DNA of 64,000 nt from Amoebophrya sp. A120 (lineage: Eukaryota > Sar > Dinophyceae > Syndiniales > Amoebophryaceae), in NCBI GenBank assembly GCA_905178155.1, contig CAJINV010000024.1, positions 1 through 64,000 on the forward strand, written 5' to 3'. This document shows positions 46,401-56,551 of the stretch, in pieces (position 1 is the first letter of the stretch; each line of letters starts with the position of its first letter). The notes under the pieces were generated by a model that was not told the origin of the DNA, did not search any database, and saw only the letters and a program-made list of their open reading frames with translations. The position numbers and the translations under genes were made by a program.

Positions 46401-49400
46401 ATTGCAAGCCACTTTTTGCCCGAGCGCGATAATTCGGGACCCTAATTCCGGGAAAAAAATCATTTTTCCCAGGATCTAAAACTGCGCTTTTGGCTTTGCA
46501 ATTCGGTACCTTAATTGCAAGCCACTTTTTGCCCGAGCGCGATAATTCGGGACCCTAATTCCGGGAAAAAAATCATTTTTCCCAGGATCTAAAACTGCGC
46601 TTTTGGCTTTGCAATTCGGTGCCTTAATTGCAACCCACTTTTTGCCCGACCGCACGAATCATGTTCTGTGCATGGCAAATTCTGTTGCAAGCCACTTTCT
46701 GCCCGACGTGCATGACAACTCTGGAATGGGGACGTTTTTGACTCCGGGTACGAGAACTCTTCGAAGAGCGAGTTTTTCTTCTTCGGGTTCGCCAAATCAA
46801 TGGCCTTCTTGCCGAAATCGTCGATCACGTGCACCTGCTGCTTGATAATCGTTTCGTCCAGGTTCAGCACCAGGTAGTCGAAGAGAGGCTATCAAGTGCA
46901 AATATGTCTGGGTCTGGAAGATTGCCAGGCTTGTCATGCATGTCTTGCATGACCCATGACGCCTGGAATGCATGGCCGAGCATCACAGATTTTTAAAGGG
47001 CTTTCTGATGCATATTCCGCATGAGCAATGCCGTCTCCGCGTAGCACAAACTGGGCTCCTTTTGTTGGTCATGCAATACAGATTTGTCTAGAATCCAAAG
47101 ATAGCATCACAAGTTGCAACAGTCCAGACCCAGACATCTTTGCATTTGATAGGGGCTTGTTATTCTTTTTCGCCGCGTAGTGGAAGAAAGTGCCACCGCC
47201 GGTCTTGTGGGCCAATATGCATTGCGAATATGTTTGGGTCTGGAAACTTGTGATGCAAGGACGGGAAAAATAGTGATTACACTTTAATGCGCTGCCAAGC
47301 ATGACAAGTTTTTCCGTGGTTCTGAGTAGCGTACTCCGCATGTCATGCGGAGTACGCTACTCAGAACCACGGAAAAACTTGTCATGCTTGGCAGAGAAAC
47401 TGCGTTTTTGCATGACAGGCGAGCGGAGCTCTTCGCGGCCACGCAATACAGAGTTCAGAGTGATGCCAGACTAGCACGACAAATCTCGCAATCAATCTCC
47501 CAGACCCAGACATATTTGTATTTGATAGCCAGCTGCTGCTGGCAATTCTCGTTGTCGAACCCGAGTTCCTTGCACATCCGAAACATCTTCCCGTAAAAGT
47601 CGCACAGCCCAAAGTCGTGTTATGCAATGCAAAAGCATGATCCTACTAGTAGAAATTGCATTACAAATTCCCACAGCATTACAAATTGAATTTGTAATGC
47701 TGATTTACCTTGGTTGATGTAATGCATAAATGCAATTACTACGAGTACGATACTTTTACACGGGATACGTGCTCCTCGTCGTAGATCTTCGTGCCGTCCG
47801 ACCGGCCCGATTTGTTGGACGCCATGGACTATGCAATGCAAAAGCATCGTACTCGTATAAAATAAATGCATTACAAATTTTCTCAGCAAGACGAGAGAAA
47901 ATTTGTAATGCGGATTTTCCTTGAGGAAAAGATTTGTAATGCATGATTGCAATACGAGTACGATACATTTGCACAGGATATGGACTCTTTGCTCATCATA
48001 GACTGCCGCAGCTGGTCCTTGTTCGGGACCAATTGGATCATGATCTGCCCGTTGCTGAATATGCATTGCAAACACGTCTGGGTCCTCTGGAAGGATGCAA
48101 CTTGTCATGCTAAATCCGAACCGTGCAAAAATCTGTGTTGCATGAGTGGCAAAAGCTGTCCACTTTCGACGAAGTTGGGAGGGAGCTTCTCATGCAGGAC
48201 ATTAGGCATGACAGAGACCTCACAGAGTCTGTCATGCTAGGTCCCGCATTCCGGACCTCGTTGGTCATGGAGAGCCTGCACTCTTGGAAATTCCCTACTA
48301 CCGCTCGGGGGAGCTGGAACTTTCGCGAGACCAAACGAGATGGCAAGCGAGGTCCGCGCGCCCCCCCTGGAGGTGAGATACGAGGGTGGCCCTGTGTTGT
48401 GATCTGCAATCTGCATTAGACCACACAGGAAATGAGGAAGTTGGAGAAGGATCAGAAATGATCTGGAGCGACACTATGGAACGCTCCAACAACCTCAGCC
48501 AACCACTGCCCTCGCATTCACAAGAGACCTGCCGAAACAGACTCAACTCCGGGAAGCCTTCCCGAAGCCGACCTCTAAGTTCGGCCTGGTCGGCCACGAG
48601 GCAATGTCCTCAGGGGCCGTTAGGAACCTCCCGAAACAATCGTCAACGAGCTTCAGCGCCAAGAAGCCGCTGACGAAAGAAACGCACAGACTGTTCCCAG
48701 TGGCAAGAACAGAAAGGCAGGGACATAGGTGAACCGACAGTGACACCAACTCGACCAAGGTAACCCAGAGTTCCGGACCCGGGGAAAACTGGGGACCACG
48801 CGGCAGAAGCACAGCACAAAGACGCCTGAAGTGTTCCCAACCGCCAGTCAAGCAGCAGCCAAAAGTCAACGGAGGCAGCAGCAGAAGCCACTCAGGTACT
48901 CCACCGAAGACAAGAGGAGCCGCAAGACCCAGAGCAAGCTCCGACGGCCACAACAGACGCTTCTACTGTCGCAACACCACTGGGGACGAAGACAGAGGGC
49001 AAGGCAAGAGCCTCGCGCAACGGGAATTTCCCACCAAGCCATGTCAACGACCTCACATGAGAAGGCGCACCAGAACGGCCACGAGAGGGGTAGACATAGG
49101 ACATCCAGCATCCAGACACGTCGCCAAGACCGAAGGCGGTGAGCAACACCCATCATCTCGTTTGCGGGATCCGTCGCCATGCGTTCATGTTGGTCGGCAC
49201 TGGCCTCCACTCGTATCTCGTCCCCGTGGTGAACCCAGACATGGCTACTACCTCGAACGAGGGAGCTGGAAATGCCGCGCGCGCTCGCATACGCATCTGG
49301 GGCGCGGAACTCAAGATACGTCCAGCAGCCCGCCGACTCCACTACCGTAAGCCATTTAGGAGTACCCGCGCCGCCTCGCGAAGCTCCTATGGTCCCGCGC

Positions 49401-52400
49401 TGGCCTGCGTTGCTGGGCCACTGTCCTGTGCGCAAATGCCCAGAATCCAAACACGCTCTATCAGGGGTGCCGCTAGAGTCACAGCAGGGACTTTACGCGC
49501 ACAGACTATCAGGTCTGCCCTGGATTCTGGGGGTGGGAGAGATGCGGCGACAGCGCAGGCGAATCTTGGTCGAGCGACAGCATCATCTTCCAGGGTCCAC
49601 AGGAAGAGCGGGCACCTGTGATTCAATTGAGGCAACGGCGGGGACGGACATGTTCCGCCCCCGTGCACACAACAACAGAGTAGCAGACCGGCCAAATGAT
49701 TGAAAGAGAGAAGGAGACAAAACGAAGCTACTTCACATGCAAGGACTTAAGAGGAGGAAACCAAAAAGCACAATAAAAATAGCTCTATACTACTTTGCTC
49801 CCCCCAAAAGATCGCCGTCGCATGGCCGTGGCTCCAGCGCACGCTCGCGTCCCGTGATGCGCCACACGGCATCTGCTGATGCGCGGACCCTGCGCGGAAG
49901 ATGTCTTCCCGAAAGCGTCCGACTCCACCCATGCTGGGGATTGTGCGGGGCCGCGTGTGGTGACCAGCCTTCTCATCGAAGACAGTAACGAAGCCCCCTT
50001 TTCCGCTCGTGTTGTGCTTTATACCGAGGTCCATGCTATGCTTGTCATGGCGCCTGCCAAATCCACCGGCAGTCATTGTCGGCGTGGCGGTCCTTTACCG
50101 TGCTTCTGGGCGTGGGCAAGACGGTAAGTCGATGGCTGTCGTCGGAGGAGAGGCCATGTACGATTTCAGTGTGCGCACGGACGCTCGGGGCGCCGATGCT
50201 CTAGCTAGTACTACTGTAAAGGGGCACAGAGGACCCGCCACGTACGGGTGTTTATCTACTTTCGTTTCGAAACTCCACTGCAGGGAGTCGGGGGAGGTAC
50301 CGACGTGGCGTCAGTGGTAGTTGTAAAACAATTTAGAAGATGAGCAACAGAATGGTCCTACTCTACGGCATAGCTCCCCCTGTTCTACATTGATGGATCT
50401 CAGGCAACAAGACAAAGTCTTGAGCCAAAATGGCTACGGGTTTACATTCTTGGAGAGCCTGCATGGAGAGCCTGCATGACAGGTTTACATTCTTCCAGAT
50501 GTATAGACGTATTTGCATTTGATACTGAAGGGGTTGTCGCTAAACATGGAGGTGTTCACATTGTCGTCCCACGAAATGGATCCTGTGCAAAAGTATCGCA
50601 CTCGTAGTAGTAATCGCAGTAATGCATTACAAATTTCTTTCTTAAGTTAAATCCGCATTACAAATTTTATTTCTCAAACTGAGGAAATTTGTCATGCGAT
50701 TTATACTAGTAAGTACGATGCTTTGCATTTGATAAAATGGAGCGGTTGTTGAGGAAGGCATTGTTCGTCCCATTCATCGGACTGTCGTCGTCGAAATTTC
50801 GAGTGAAGCCGCCCTGGGAATTTGTGAAAGTGCTTATCCTCCTGGTCCTTGCCATCCTCGCCCGGCGAGGGGGGAAGGCGAAACCTCGCAACGTCGGGTT
50901 GCATCACCCCTTTCTCGTACCACTCGTTGCAGGTATTCAAAAGTGGCTGAAGTACGTTAGCCGAAGCATCTCTTCTTCCCGTCTGGTCGTGGAGGAAGCC
51001 CACACGAGAGACCAACGCCGGCAGATACACGTATTTGATCAGCAGGTACTGCTCCGAGAATTTGAATACGTTTAACGCATCCGGCGGCAGGCCTGGGAGA
51101 CCGGACTTTACGCGCTCATCTTCCTGCCTGGCTGCCATGTCCGCATCTCGGATGGCGATTTGAAAAAGGGACTCGTACTTCTGCGCTGTTTTGGAAGATG
51201 CGGAGGAACTTCTCTGTGAGGCCGACGGCCCCTTGTGATCTCCGTTGAAATTGAAGCCTATGCATTGCAAAAATGTCTGGGGCTGGAACGAAGCAACTTG
51301 TCATGCTAAATCTGAATCATGTGAAAATCTGTGTTGCATGATTCCCAAAAGCCATCCACTTTTGACCTAATCGAGAGACAATTTCTTATGCAGGATAGAC
51401 ATGATAGAACTTCCACAGAATCTGTCATGCTATGTCCTACCTACCTGACCGCACGGGCCATGGAAAACCTGCATGACAAGTCTGGCATTCTTCCAGACCC
51501 AGACATTTTTGCATTTGATAAAACCGATTCCCGCACGATTTGGGTTCTCCGTTTCCTGCTCGAAGGCCGATTTGTACCGGTTCACGAGCATATGGATTGT
51601 AAAAGTGTCTGGGTCTGGAAGGTTGCAACTTGTCATGCTAATTCTGGATCATGCAAAAATCTGTGTTGCATGAGTGCCAACAGCTGTCCACTTTCGACCA
51701 AGTTGGCAGGGAGTTTCTCATGCAGGATAGGCATGGTAGGGATCTCACAGAATCTGTCATGCTGGGTCTCGCATTCCAGACCTCATGGCTCATGGAAAAT
51801 ATGCATGACAATGCTAGAAATCTTCCAGACCCAGACATTTTTGCATTCGATAGAGCACGATTAGCTGCGAAGCCCAGTTGTGAAAATCCTGGGCCAGGAG
51901 GTGGTGGACCTCGCGCCAGTCTTGTTGGCCCCAAAAATTGACGATTGTAGATTCGCGAGTTCTACAACTACTTCCGTGGTTGGCGTGGGCGGCGAGAGCA
52001 GCAAACACTTTTTGTGCAACGGGAAGTGCGCAGATGGTTCCCGACCAGTCGTGCAAAAGCATTGCTAGCACGTCGACCAGCGATTGCTGGGCCAGCCTGC
52101 CGACCGTCTCGTACATAACGCGCGTGATGGTGTCTATCTTCGCGCAGCTCTCCTCGGTGCCGGAATCATCGCGCCTGAAGAGGAGAGTTGCAAGCTCGTC
52201 CATTTTCGCTAGGTAAATATCCAGAATTTCTCGAAGCTCGTCGTCATGCGCAACGACCGGCTGTCGCTCAATCTCGGTCTCGGCAACACCACGATACGAG
52301 CGGGAGAGTATCTTCGCGGAGGCGCGATCAGGACTGCGGCCTTGCAATTTTTGAATGCAGCCTCCAACCATGAGAGGGGAGCCAGACCGCTCCACGCACG

Positions 52401-55400
52401 CCAGATTCGTAAGCATTGCAATGCTAGATCGCCGAACCAAGTGCAAGCACGCGGGCTTCAGCTTGAGCTGAGCGCTTTCTTTCTTCTCGCCGTAGTAAGG
52501 CAACAAATTTACCACGTAGCGCTTGCAGGCTTCCCGCTCCCCCGCTGACAGAGTTGTGTCCGATACTTCTCCAACAACCTCTGCATACCGGCCATTCAAC
52601 TCTGGACGCGACTGTAGATCCTGTACCAAAATTAGGTCACCTTTGAAAAAAAGCGACGACGCTAACATTTTTGCGTGGTCTTGTTCAGCGGTCTTCTTTT
52701 TGATTCGCAGAAAACGGTGCGAGCCACGTTCACTTATCGGACACTGCTCGCACTTCGTTAGCATGTACTGGTAGACCGGGGTGATCGAGACCAGAAACCA
52801 GGCACTCACCGTGAACAGTTCTATTTGTTGAAGCAGCGCGACGCCGGTTTCCTTGTCGAGCGCACGCAGGTCCAAGACCTTTGTGTCGGTGTCGTCCGGA
52901 ACATCAGCCGTGCTCCGGTTTCGCTGAATTTCTGCCAGGAGTTTGTACGGGTCGTCTTTCTGCTCAGCCGCAAATTTCTTCACGACTCGATCCACTTTAT
53001 CATAGAGTTTGTCCAAGCGCTCCTCGTCCTTAATGTCATCGAAGTCATCGGGGTCATCACCCCATTCTTGTTTCATCTGCCTGCGCACCATCTTTTCTGT
53101 GAGAATTTCTCCGTACTGCAATTCCTGTTGGCGTTCTGGGACCCCCCTCGCGAACTCGACCAACAAACGGCGGACTGCTCCATACAGGTTCCGTAACGCA
53201 AAGCCCCGAAGTTGCCGCGGATCGTCCTCTTCCTCCAGCGGATCCTGAAGAACGGTAATGCAGGACATCATCATGTTGTCAACATGCACGCTCATCTCCC
53301 CAACTGCGTTCAGTGGAATCACGCCAGACATTGTTCCGCGAAGTATGTAATCGGAAATACTCCTGTTGGCCGGGTCTGCTGTCCCTGTAAAAAGTACGTA
53401 AGAGGCGCCGAAAGCCCCTTGCGCTGCAACCTGTCGGTCCTGCAACTCCCTTTGCAATCTGAGTTTCGCGTCCTCGGATGCGTTCGCGGCCTGCTGTCGT
53501 AAAAAGAAGCTCGCCACGCCATCCCTACTTGCGATTTTTGCTTTGGCCGAAACAATCTTCTCGTTACACCGCACTGTCCGTCCGTCTGCTGTTGACGTGC
53601 CAAGAACCTTCCACGAGTCGGGTGAGATTTCTCTCAGTGGTACTCCGAAAGCCGCTACGAGAACTTCCAGTGTCTTCTTCGTTTCCTCAAATTTGCAGTA
53701 GGTAAAAAACTCCTCTCGGAGCCGAGAGATGATCAAAACCGCACACAGCGCGAATCCGGCGGCGAAATTCTTCACGACATAATCGCGCGGCAAAAACTTC
53801 TTTTCCGTCGCTTCCGCGATGAACTTGTAGGCATCTATGATTGAATCCAGGTACACGTTGGCTGCGTGCAGCTTTTGCGTGAGGTCCCGGTTCTCCTCAA
53901 TTGAAGCAGGCACGGTGTTTGCCTCGCCATAGCGATCCACCGCGACGACTCTTTCTACTTCTGCAGTTGAATCGCCCGCGCTGCAATCTTGATCCACATG
54001 TCCTCCTGTCGCTCCCGCACTTGCCCGGTCTTTGTCCAGTACCTGCTGTGCATTTCCCCTAGCAGGTACAAGATCTGCCACAGGCCGTTCGTTTCGTTCT
54101 GCGACACGTAGTATGGATTGCAAAAGTGTCTGCGTCTGGAACAATGCAGGAATTTGTCATGCAGATTTTGCATGACCGATGAGGTCTGTGATGCATGCCC
54201 TAGCATCAGAGATTTTGCGAGGGCTTTCATCACATGCTCATACCGCATGAGAAATGCCCTCTCCACGTAGCACAAATTACACCTCTTTTGCTGTTCATGC
54301 AATACAGATTTTATGTAGATTCCAAAAGTAGCATCACAAGTTGCATTCTTCCAGACCCAGACACTTTTGCATTTGATGCGTAGCCGCTGTCAACGACACG
54401 AAAAACCCGCGCGTCAAGTACCGTTACCAGCAAGAAGTCTAGCGTTTCCTTGGTTTCTTCCGAAAGCAGGTCGAAAGAAACGGCAGTCTGTGGTGCAGCT
54501 CGCGAAGAACCAGACTGGCTGCCAGACGAGGTGGACTGCTTGGCCGATGGAAGTGGAGGATTTTTCGCGTCTGAAGATTCAATATTCGACAAAAAAGCCT
54601 GGTTGCCGTTCGTTTCTTGCGTCGTCGTCGTCGCGCCAGGTGTTGTTCCTGACGCAGAAGGAGGTCGCGGTTGTGCAACAAGCACCAAATGATAATTACC
54701 GGGTAAATCTCTTGACTTCATGTCCTTCAGCAGGCGACCGCTGAAGCGCTTGTGTTCGTACAGGAACTGCTTCAGGACGCGCTCTGCCAGCTCATGCTGC
54801 GCATCCCCGAGCAGGTCGTACACATGGGAAATGATTCCTGCAGCGATTTGCTCCGCTACCTCAGACTGGCTTTTGCAGCTGGCCTTCCCATCCGACGGAG
54901 CTGCTTCTGCGTCCTCGCCCAGTCGCGTCTCAGTGACCAAGATCGGATGCTCTTGCCAGGCCAGCTTTCTGTTCGCACGCAGGTCTGCTGGTGCTTGTTC
55001 GTCAGTATTCGTAACACCCTTCCTCGCCCGGAGGGCGGGCCCAGCTTCCGCCTGTCTGGCGGCTGCGGCGTCGTTTGCGTTCTGCAGTTCCGCCTCGCGA
55101 CGAGTTTTCTTCAGGTCGAGCTCTTGCCGTTCTAGCTCGCGTTTCCGGACTTGCAACATGGTGAGACGCCACGTCTCCTGACTTACCAAATTTTTGGAGT
55201 GCACCGAAACCGGAATGACCTTGTATCCTTCCCGCTTGAAAATGCGGCCTGTGACAGTGCACAACTTGTTCCCCTCCCTTTCATCTGAAAGGCGTGACCA
55301 GCAAAAGAAACGCAACCGAATATATTTATAAGCCTGCGCATGTGCATGACAAGTTGCTGCCCGGTACATAAACTGCATCAGCATAATGTGAATCCGCTTC

Positions 55401-55599
55401 TGGGATTTGTCATGCAGACAGGGCCAAACGGAAACGGCATTTGCATGACAAGTGAGGGGAAACCGGAATTGTGCATTCTCATACGATGGCTGCCGCATGT
55501 GTGATCCTTCACCCAGCCTTTCTCTCGCAAAATTTTCTCCAGGTCGACCAGCCTGTACGTAGGGGGAGTGTCGGATTCCTCCTGGCGCGCAACAGCCAT
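43491..55599 (-). CDS. HicA-like N-terminal domain, ankyrin-like C-terminus; 20 exons
   Basis: Start ATG 55,599, stop 43,491-43,493. Exons: 55,484-55,599; 54,379-55,249; 51,853-54,111; 51,521-51,590; 50,735-51,258; 50,525-50,578; 47,981-48,059; 47,768-47,829; 47,528-47,620; 47,152-47,215; 46,751-46,889; 46,036 to about 46,137; 45,779-45,819; 45,374-45,467; 45,075-45,108; 44,799-44,847; 44,578-44,640; 44,161-44,256; 43,852-43,895; 43,491-43,590. All 19 introns are introner-like. Exons 1-2 encode a HicA/YcfA-like fold: a GW pair, a Gly-Ser-His motif (usual catalytic His), an aromatic-basic strand and a later His in a PVSVHSK-type strand. The intron falls just after Gly-Ser-His. HicA proteins are mRNA-cleaving toxins in bacteria; activity here is unknown. 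A coiled coil follows, then a 753-codon exon with one possible membrane helix and acidic segments. ILHYAAKTGKEDL and FFHYAAKK in late exons look like ankyrin repeats. A frame doubt exists within exon 5 near 50,850. One gene is inferred from continuous exons. Confidence 0.65.
43591..43851. mobile_element. Introner, family F1, 261 bp
   Basis: TATGCATTGCAAATATC, arms partly decayed; right end TTTCCAGACCGAGACATA to GATA. Flanks GACAC and GGCAC. Confidence 0.85.
43896..44160. mobile_element. Introner, family F1, 265 bp
   Basis: TATCAAGTGCAAAAATG then TCTGGGTCTGGAAG pairs with CTTCCAGACCCAGATATT to CATA. Flanks AGAAG and AGAAA. It splits two ankyrin-like exons. Confidence 0.93.
44257..44577. mobile_element. 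Introner, family F2, 321 bp
   Basis: TATCAAAATGAAAAATCCCC then CCTCCCCATATC pairs with GATATGGGGCGGGGAGA to TTACGATA. Perfect flanks AGCCC. Confidence 0.94.
44641..44798. mobile_element. Introner, family F3, 158 bp
   Basis: TATCCTGTGCAAAAGTATCG then TACTCGG; right end TAGTACGATGCTTTTGC to ATTGCATA. Flanks CAGCT and CGGCT. Confidence 0.92.
44848..45074. mobile_element. Introner, family F5, 227 bp
   Basis: TATGAGAGTGCACAACTCAC pairs with GAGTTGTGCAGTTTCATA. Perfect flanks TCCTG. Confidence 0.94.
45109..45373. mobile_element. Introner, family F1, 265 bp
   Basis: TATCAAATGTAAAAATG then TCTGGGTCTGGAAG pairs with CTTCCAGACCCCGACATT to GATA. Perfect flanks GGATT. Only 34 bp of exon separate it from the F5 element at 44,848-45,074. 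Confidence 0.94.
45468..45778. mobile_element. Introner, family F2, 311 bp
   Basis: TATCGTGAGATAAAATCCCC then CCTCCCCATATT pairs with AGTATGGGGAGGAGGGA to TTTTGATA. No clear target duplication (flanks GCAAC and ACTGC). Confidence 0.88.
45820..46035. mobile_element. Introner, family F5, 216 bp
   Basis: TATGAGAGTGCACAACTCCC then CCTCCCCCTCATTTGT pairs with ACAAATGAGGGGGAGG to GTGCACTGTCATA. Perfect flanks CCTTC. Confidence 0.95.
46135..46750. mobile_element. Introner-like intron, family F6, with 113-bp tandem repeats
   Basis: The outer ends show a short inverted repeat (ACCTGAGTCAA against TTGACTCCGGGTA). The right end (GCATGACAACTCTGGAATGG) matches the right end of the element at 1-540. No 5-bp duplication is clear, so the borders are approximate. 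It separates the exon ending near 46,137 from 46,751-46,889. Confidence 0.6.
46156..46690. repeat. 113-bp tandem repeat, about 4.7 copies
   Basis: TTTGCAATTCGGTRCCT recurs at 46,269, 46,382, 46,495 and 46,608, exactly 113 bp apart. Each unit carries CTAATTCCGGGAAAAAAATC followed by ATTTTTCCCAGG, an internal inverted repeat. The middle copies are nearly identical. Confidence 0.93.
46890..47151. mobile_element. Introner, family F1, 262 bp
   Basis: TATCAAGTGCAAATATG then TCTGGGTCTGGAAG pairs with GTCCAGACCCAGACATC to GATA. Flanks GAGGC and GGGGC. Confidence 0.92.
47216..47527. mobile_element. Introner, family F1, 312 bp, with internal inverted duplication
   Basis: TATGCATTGCGAATATG then TTTGGGTCTGGAA pairs with CCCAGACCCAGACATA to TTTGATA. 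Flanks GCCAA and GCCAG. Its centre is the 103-bp palindrome at 47,292-47,394, which accounts for the extra length over ordinary F1 elements. Confidence 0.9.
47292..47394. repeat. Perfect palindrome, two 51-bp arms, 1-bp centre
   Basis: The left arm starts CTGCCAAGCATGACAAG and ends GTACTCCGCATG at 47,342. After a single T the exact reverse complement runs to 47,394. I found no mismatch. A recent inverted duplication of an introner half, or an assembly or library artefact, would both give this. Confidence 0.9.
47621..47767. mobile_element. Introner, family F3, 147 bp
   Basis: TATGCAATGCAAAAGCATG pairs with ACGATACTTTTACACGGGATA-type end, with GCATTACAAA and TTTGTAATGC inside. Flanks CGTGT and CGTGC. 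Confidence 0.9.
47830..47980. mobile_element. Introner, family F3, 151 bp
   Basis: TATGCAATGCAAAAGCATCG then TACTCGTAT pairs with ATACGAGTACGATAC to TTGCACAGGATA. Perfect flanks TGGAC. Confidence 0.94.
48281..50450 (-). mobile_element. Retroposed, spliced-leader-tagged insertion of about 2.17 kb
   Basis: Flanked by TGGAGAGCCTGCA at 48,268-48,280 and 50,451-50,463, with a third copy at 50,464-50,476, so a 13-bp target duplication typical of retroposition. On the minus strand its first bases (50,439 downward) are the dinoflagellate spliced leader CCGTAGCCATTTTGGCTC plus AAG. The leader is followed by ACTTTG rather than a GT donor, so this is a trans-spliced transcript copied back, not a leader-RNA gene. 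No long intact minus-strand frame and no poly(A) at the 48,281 end. The plus strand has open stretches (48,831-49,703) with a CPVRKCPESKH cysteine pair but no reverse-transcriptase motif. Confidence 0.7.
50419..50439 (-). other. Dinoflagellate spliced-leader sequence (DNA copy)
   Basis: The minus strand reads CCGTAGCCATTTTGGCTC then AAG, equal to 21 of the 22 nt of the conserved DinoSL as I recall it; the first, variable position is C here. Its position at the 5' edge of the 48,281-50,450 insert fits reverse transcription of a trans-spliced mRNA. Confidence 0.9.
50579..50734. mobile_element. Introner, family F3, 156 bp
   Basis: GATCCTGTGCAAAAGTATCG (first base changed from TATC) then CACTCGTAG; right end AGTACGATGCTTTGC to TTTGATA. 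Perfect flanks AAATG. Confidence 0.92.
51259..51520. mobile_element. Introner, family F1, 262 bp
   Basis: TATGCATTGCAAAAATG then TCTGGGGCTGGAA pairs with CTTCCAGACCCAGACATT to GATA. Flanks AAGCC and AAACC. Confidence 0.93.
51591..51852. mobile_element. Introner, family F1, 262 bp
   Basis: TATGGATTGTAAAAGTG then TCTGGGTCTGGAAG pairs with CTTCCAGACCCAGACATT to TTCGATA. Perfect flanks GAGCA. Same length as the element at 51,259, with an interior alike enough to suggest recent common origin. Confidence 0.94.
54112..54378. mobile_element. Introner, family F1, 267 bp
   Basis: TATGGATTGCAAAAGTG then TCTGCGTCTGGAA pairs with CTTCCAGACCCAGACACT to TTTGATG. Perfect flanks CGTAG. Divides the two largest exons of the gene. 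Confidence 0.93.
55250..55483. mobile_element. Introner, family F5, 234 bp, splitting the HicA-like domain
   Basis: Left end TGTGACAGTGCACAACTTG pairs with GAATTGTGCATTCTCATA, and CCCTCCCTTTCATCT-type arms follow. The left end is altered and the target duplication weak (CGGCC, CGATG). Removing the element plus 5 bp keeps the frame. Confidence 0.85.
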
Positions 55600-56551
55600 C
55601 TTGCTCTGCCTTCGATTTATAGATATACGGATGGAAAAAAAGAGGCTGTCGGAACGACTATTGTCGAAAAAACGCGAGAAACATCAAAGCAAAGTGCGAA
55701 ATCAGGAAAGCTCCATTATTCGATGCACAGAGGTCAACTCTAAAAATCGCTACCACTAGAAGAGAAGTACATAACGTAAGTCTTTAAAACCCGATCATGC
55801 TATTGCTTACATATTGAAAGGCCACATCGGGCATCGTTTCGTTTGAAAACGTACATACTGCAAGTACAGAAGTAAAGAATAATCACCACCATGATCCAGC
55901 TTGTCTTCTGTCGGTTACGGGAGCTCAAGAGGGTACGAAAATGGAGCCTTGTTGAAATTCTAGCGCACTTTTCAGACGATGGGGTACGCGATTCTGTTCA
56001 GCGTCGAACCGTTTCTGATGCGTTTTTGTTCTTCTTTGAATCCTTTTTGATGAAGGGACGATGGGCCGCTATCTATCACACGACCACAGGTATTAAAAGC
56101 AGCCGAGCTGAACGAAGGTGACGTCGTGACTAAGTGCGCACGAAGCTTTTCCGAACGACAGATTACTCGCACATCGGGATACGAAGACTACGGCTTTCGG
56201 AGCACGATTGCAACACACGAGCTACTTGTTCAGATCTGTACGTATTCCCTGTCGGAGTCCCTTTTTCTACAGAAATAAACCGTGTCACCAACCCTGACAA
56301 TAAGACTGGGGCTATCTATTCACAATTGTACTGGACGAGGAAGCACAGACAATTTGTTCTACAGCTATTGGATGCAGTGGATCGGTAACTGTACGAAGCG
56401 GATCGGTAGCTATTGGCACGAGTATGACTTGCCCCACCTCGAATACGATGAGCCTTCTTTCGTCGAGGAACAGAAAACGATACCGAATCGAAACAACGAA
56501 CACAAAGCACCAAAAAAAACATCCCCATATCGAAAAGGAAACTTGTGATGC
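55600..56551. other. Upstream region of the HicA/ankyrin gene, no clear gene
   Basis: The expected promoter or trans-splice region lies just above 55,599 on the minus strand. A plus-strand frame of 76 codons at 55,891-56,121 starts in an ACCACCATG context but has no recognised similarity. At 56,520-56,550 CCCCATATCGAAAAGGAAAC then TTGTGATGC is an introner F2-like scrap at the edge of the 201-bp array. Confidence 0.4.

Larger units (their letters stand above)
48060..50524. mobile_element. Introner, family F1, 2,465 bp, carrying a retroposed insert
   Basis: TATGCATTGCAAACACG, then TCTGGGTCCTCTGGAAG, opens it; CTTCCAGATGTATAGACG, then TATTTGCATTTGATA, closes it. Perfect flanks CTGAA (48,055-48,059 and 50,525-50,529). 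The first ~220 bp and last ~75 bp are ordinary F1 sequence; the rest is the insertion at 48,281-50,450. The flanking exons join in a plausible open frame. Confidence 0.88.

Noticed and set aside
48831-49703. Plus-strand retrotransposon gene in the insert
   Set aside because: Only a cysteine pair (CPVRKC) is seen. No reverse transcriptase, endonuclease or integrase motif, and the leader indicates the opposite strand.
50419-50446. Spliced-leader RNA gene
   Set aside because: The leader is followed by ACTTTG, not the GT donor and structured tail of a leader-RNA gene, and it sits at the edge of a retroposed insert.
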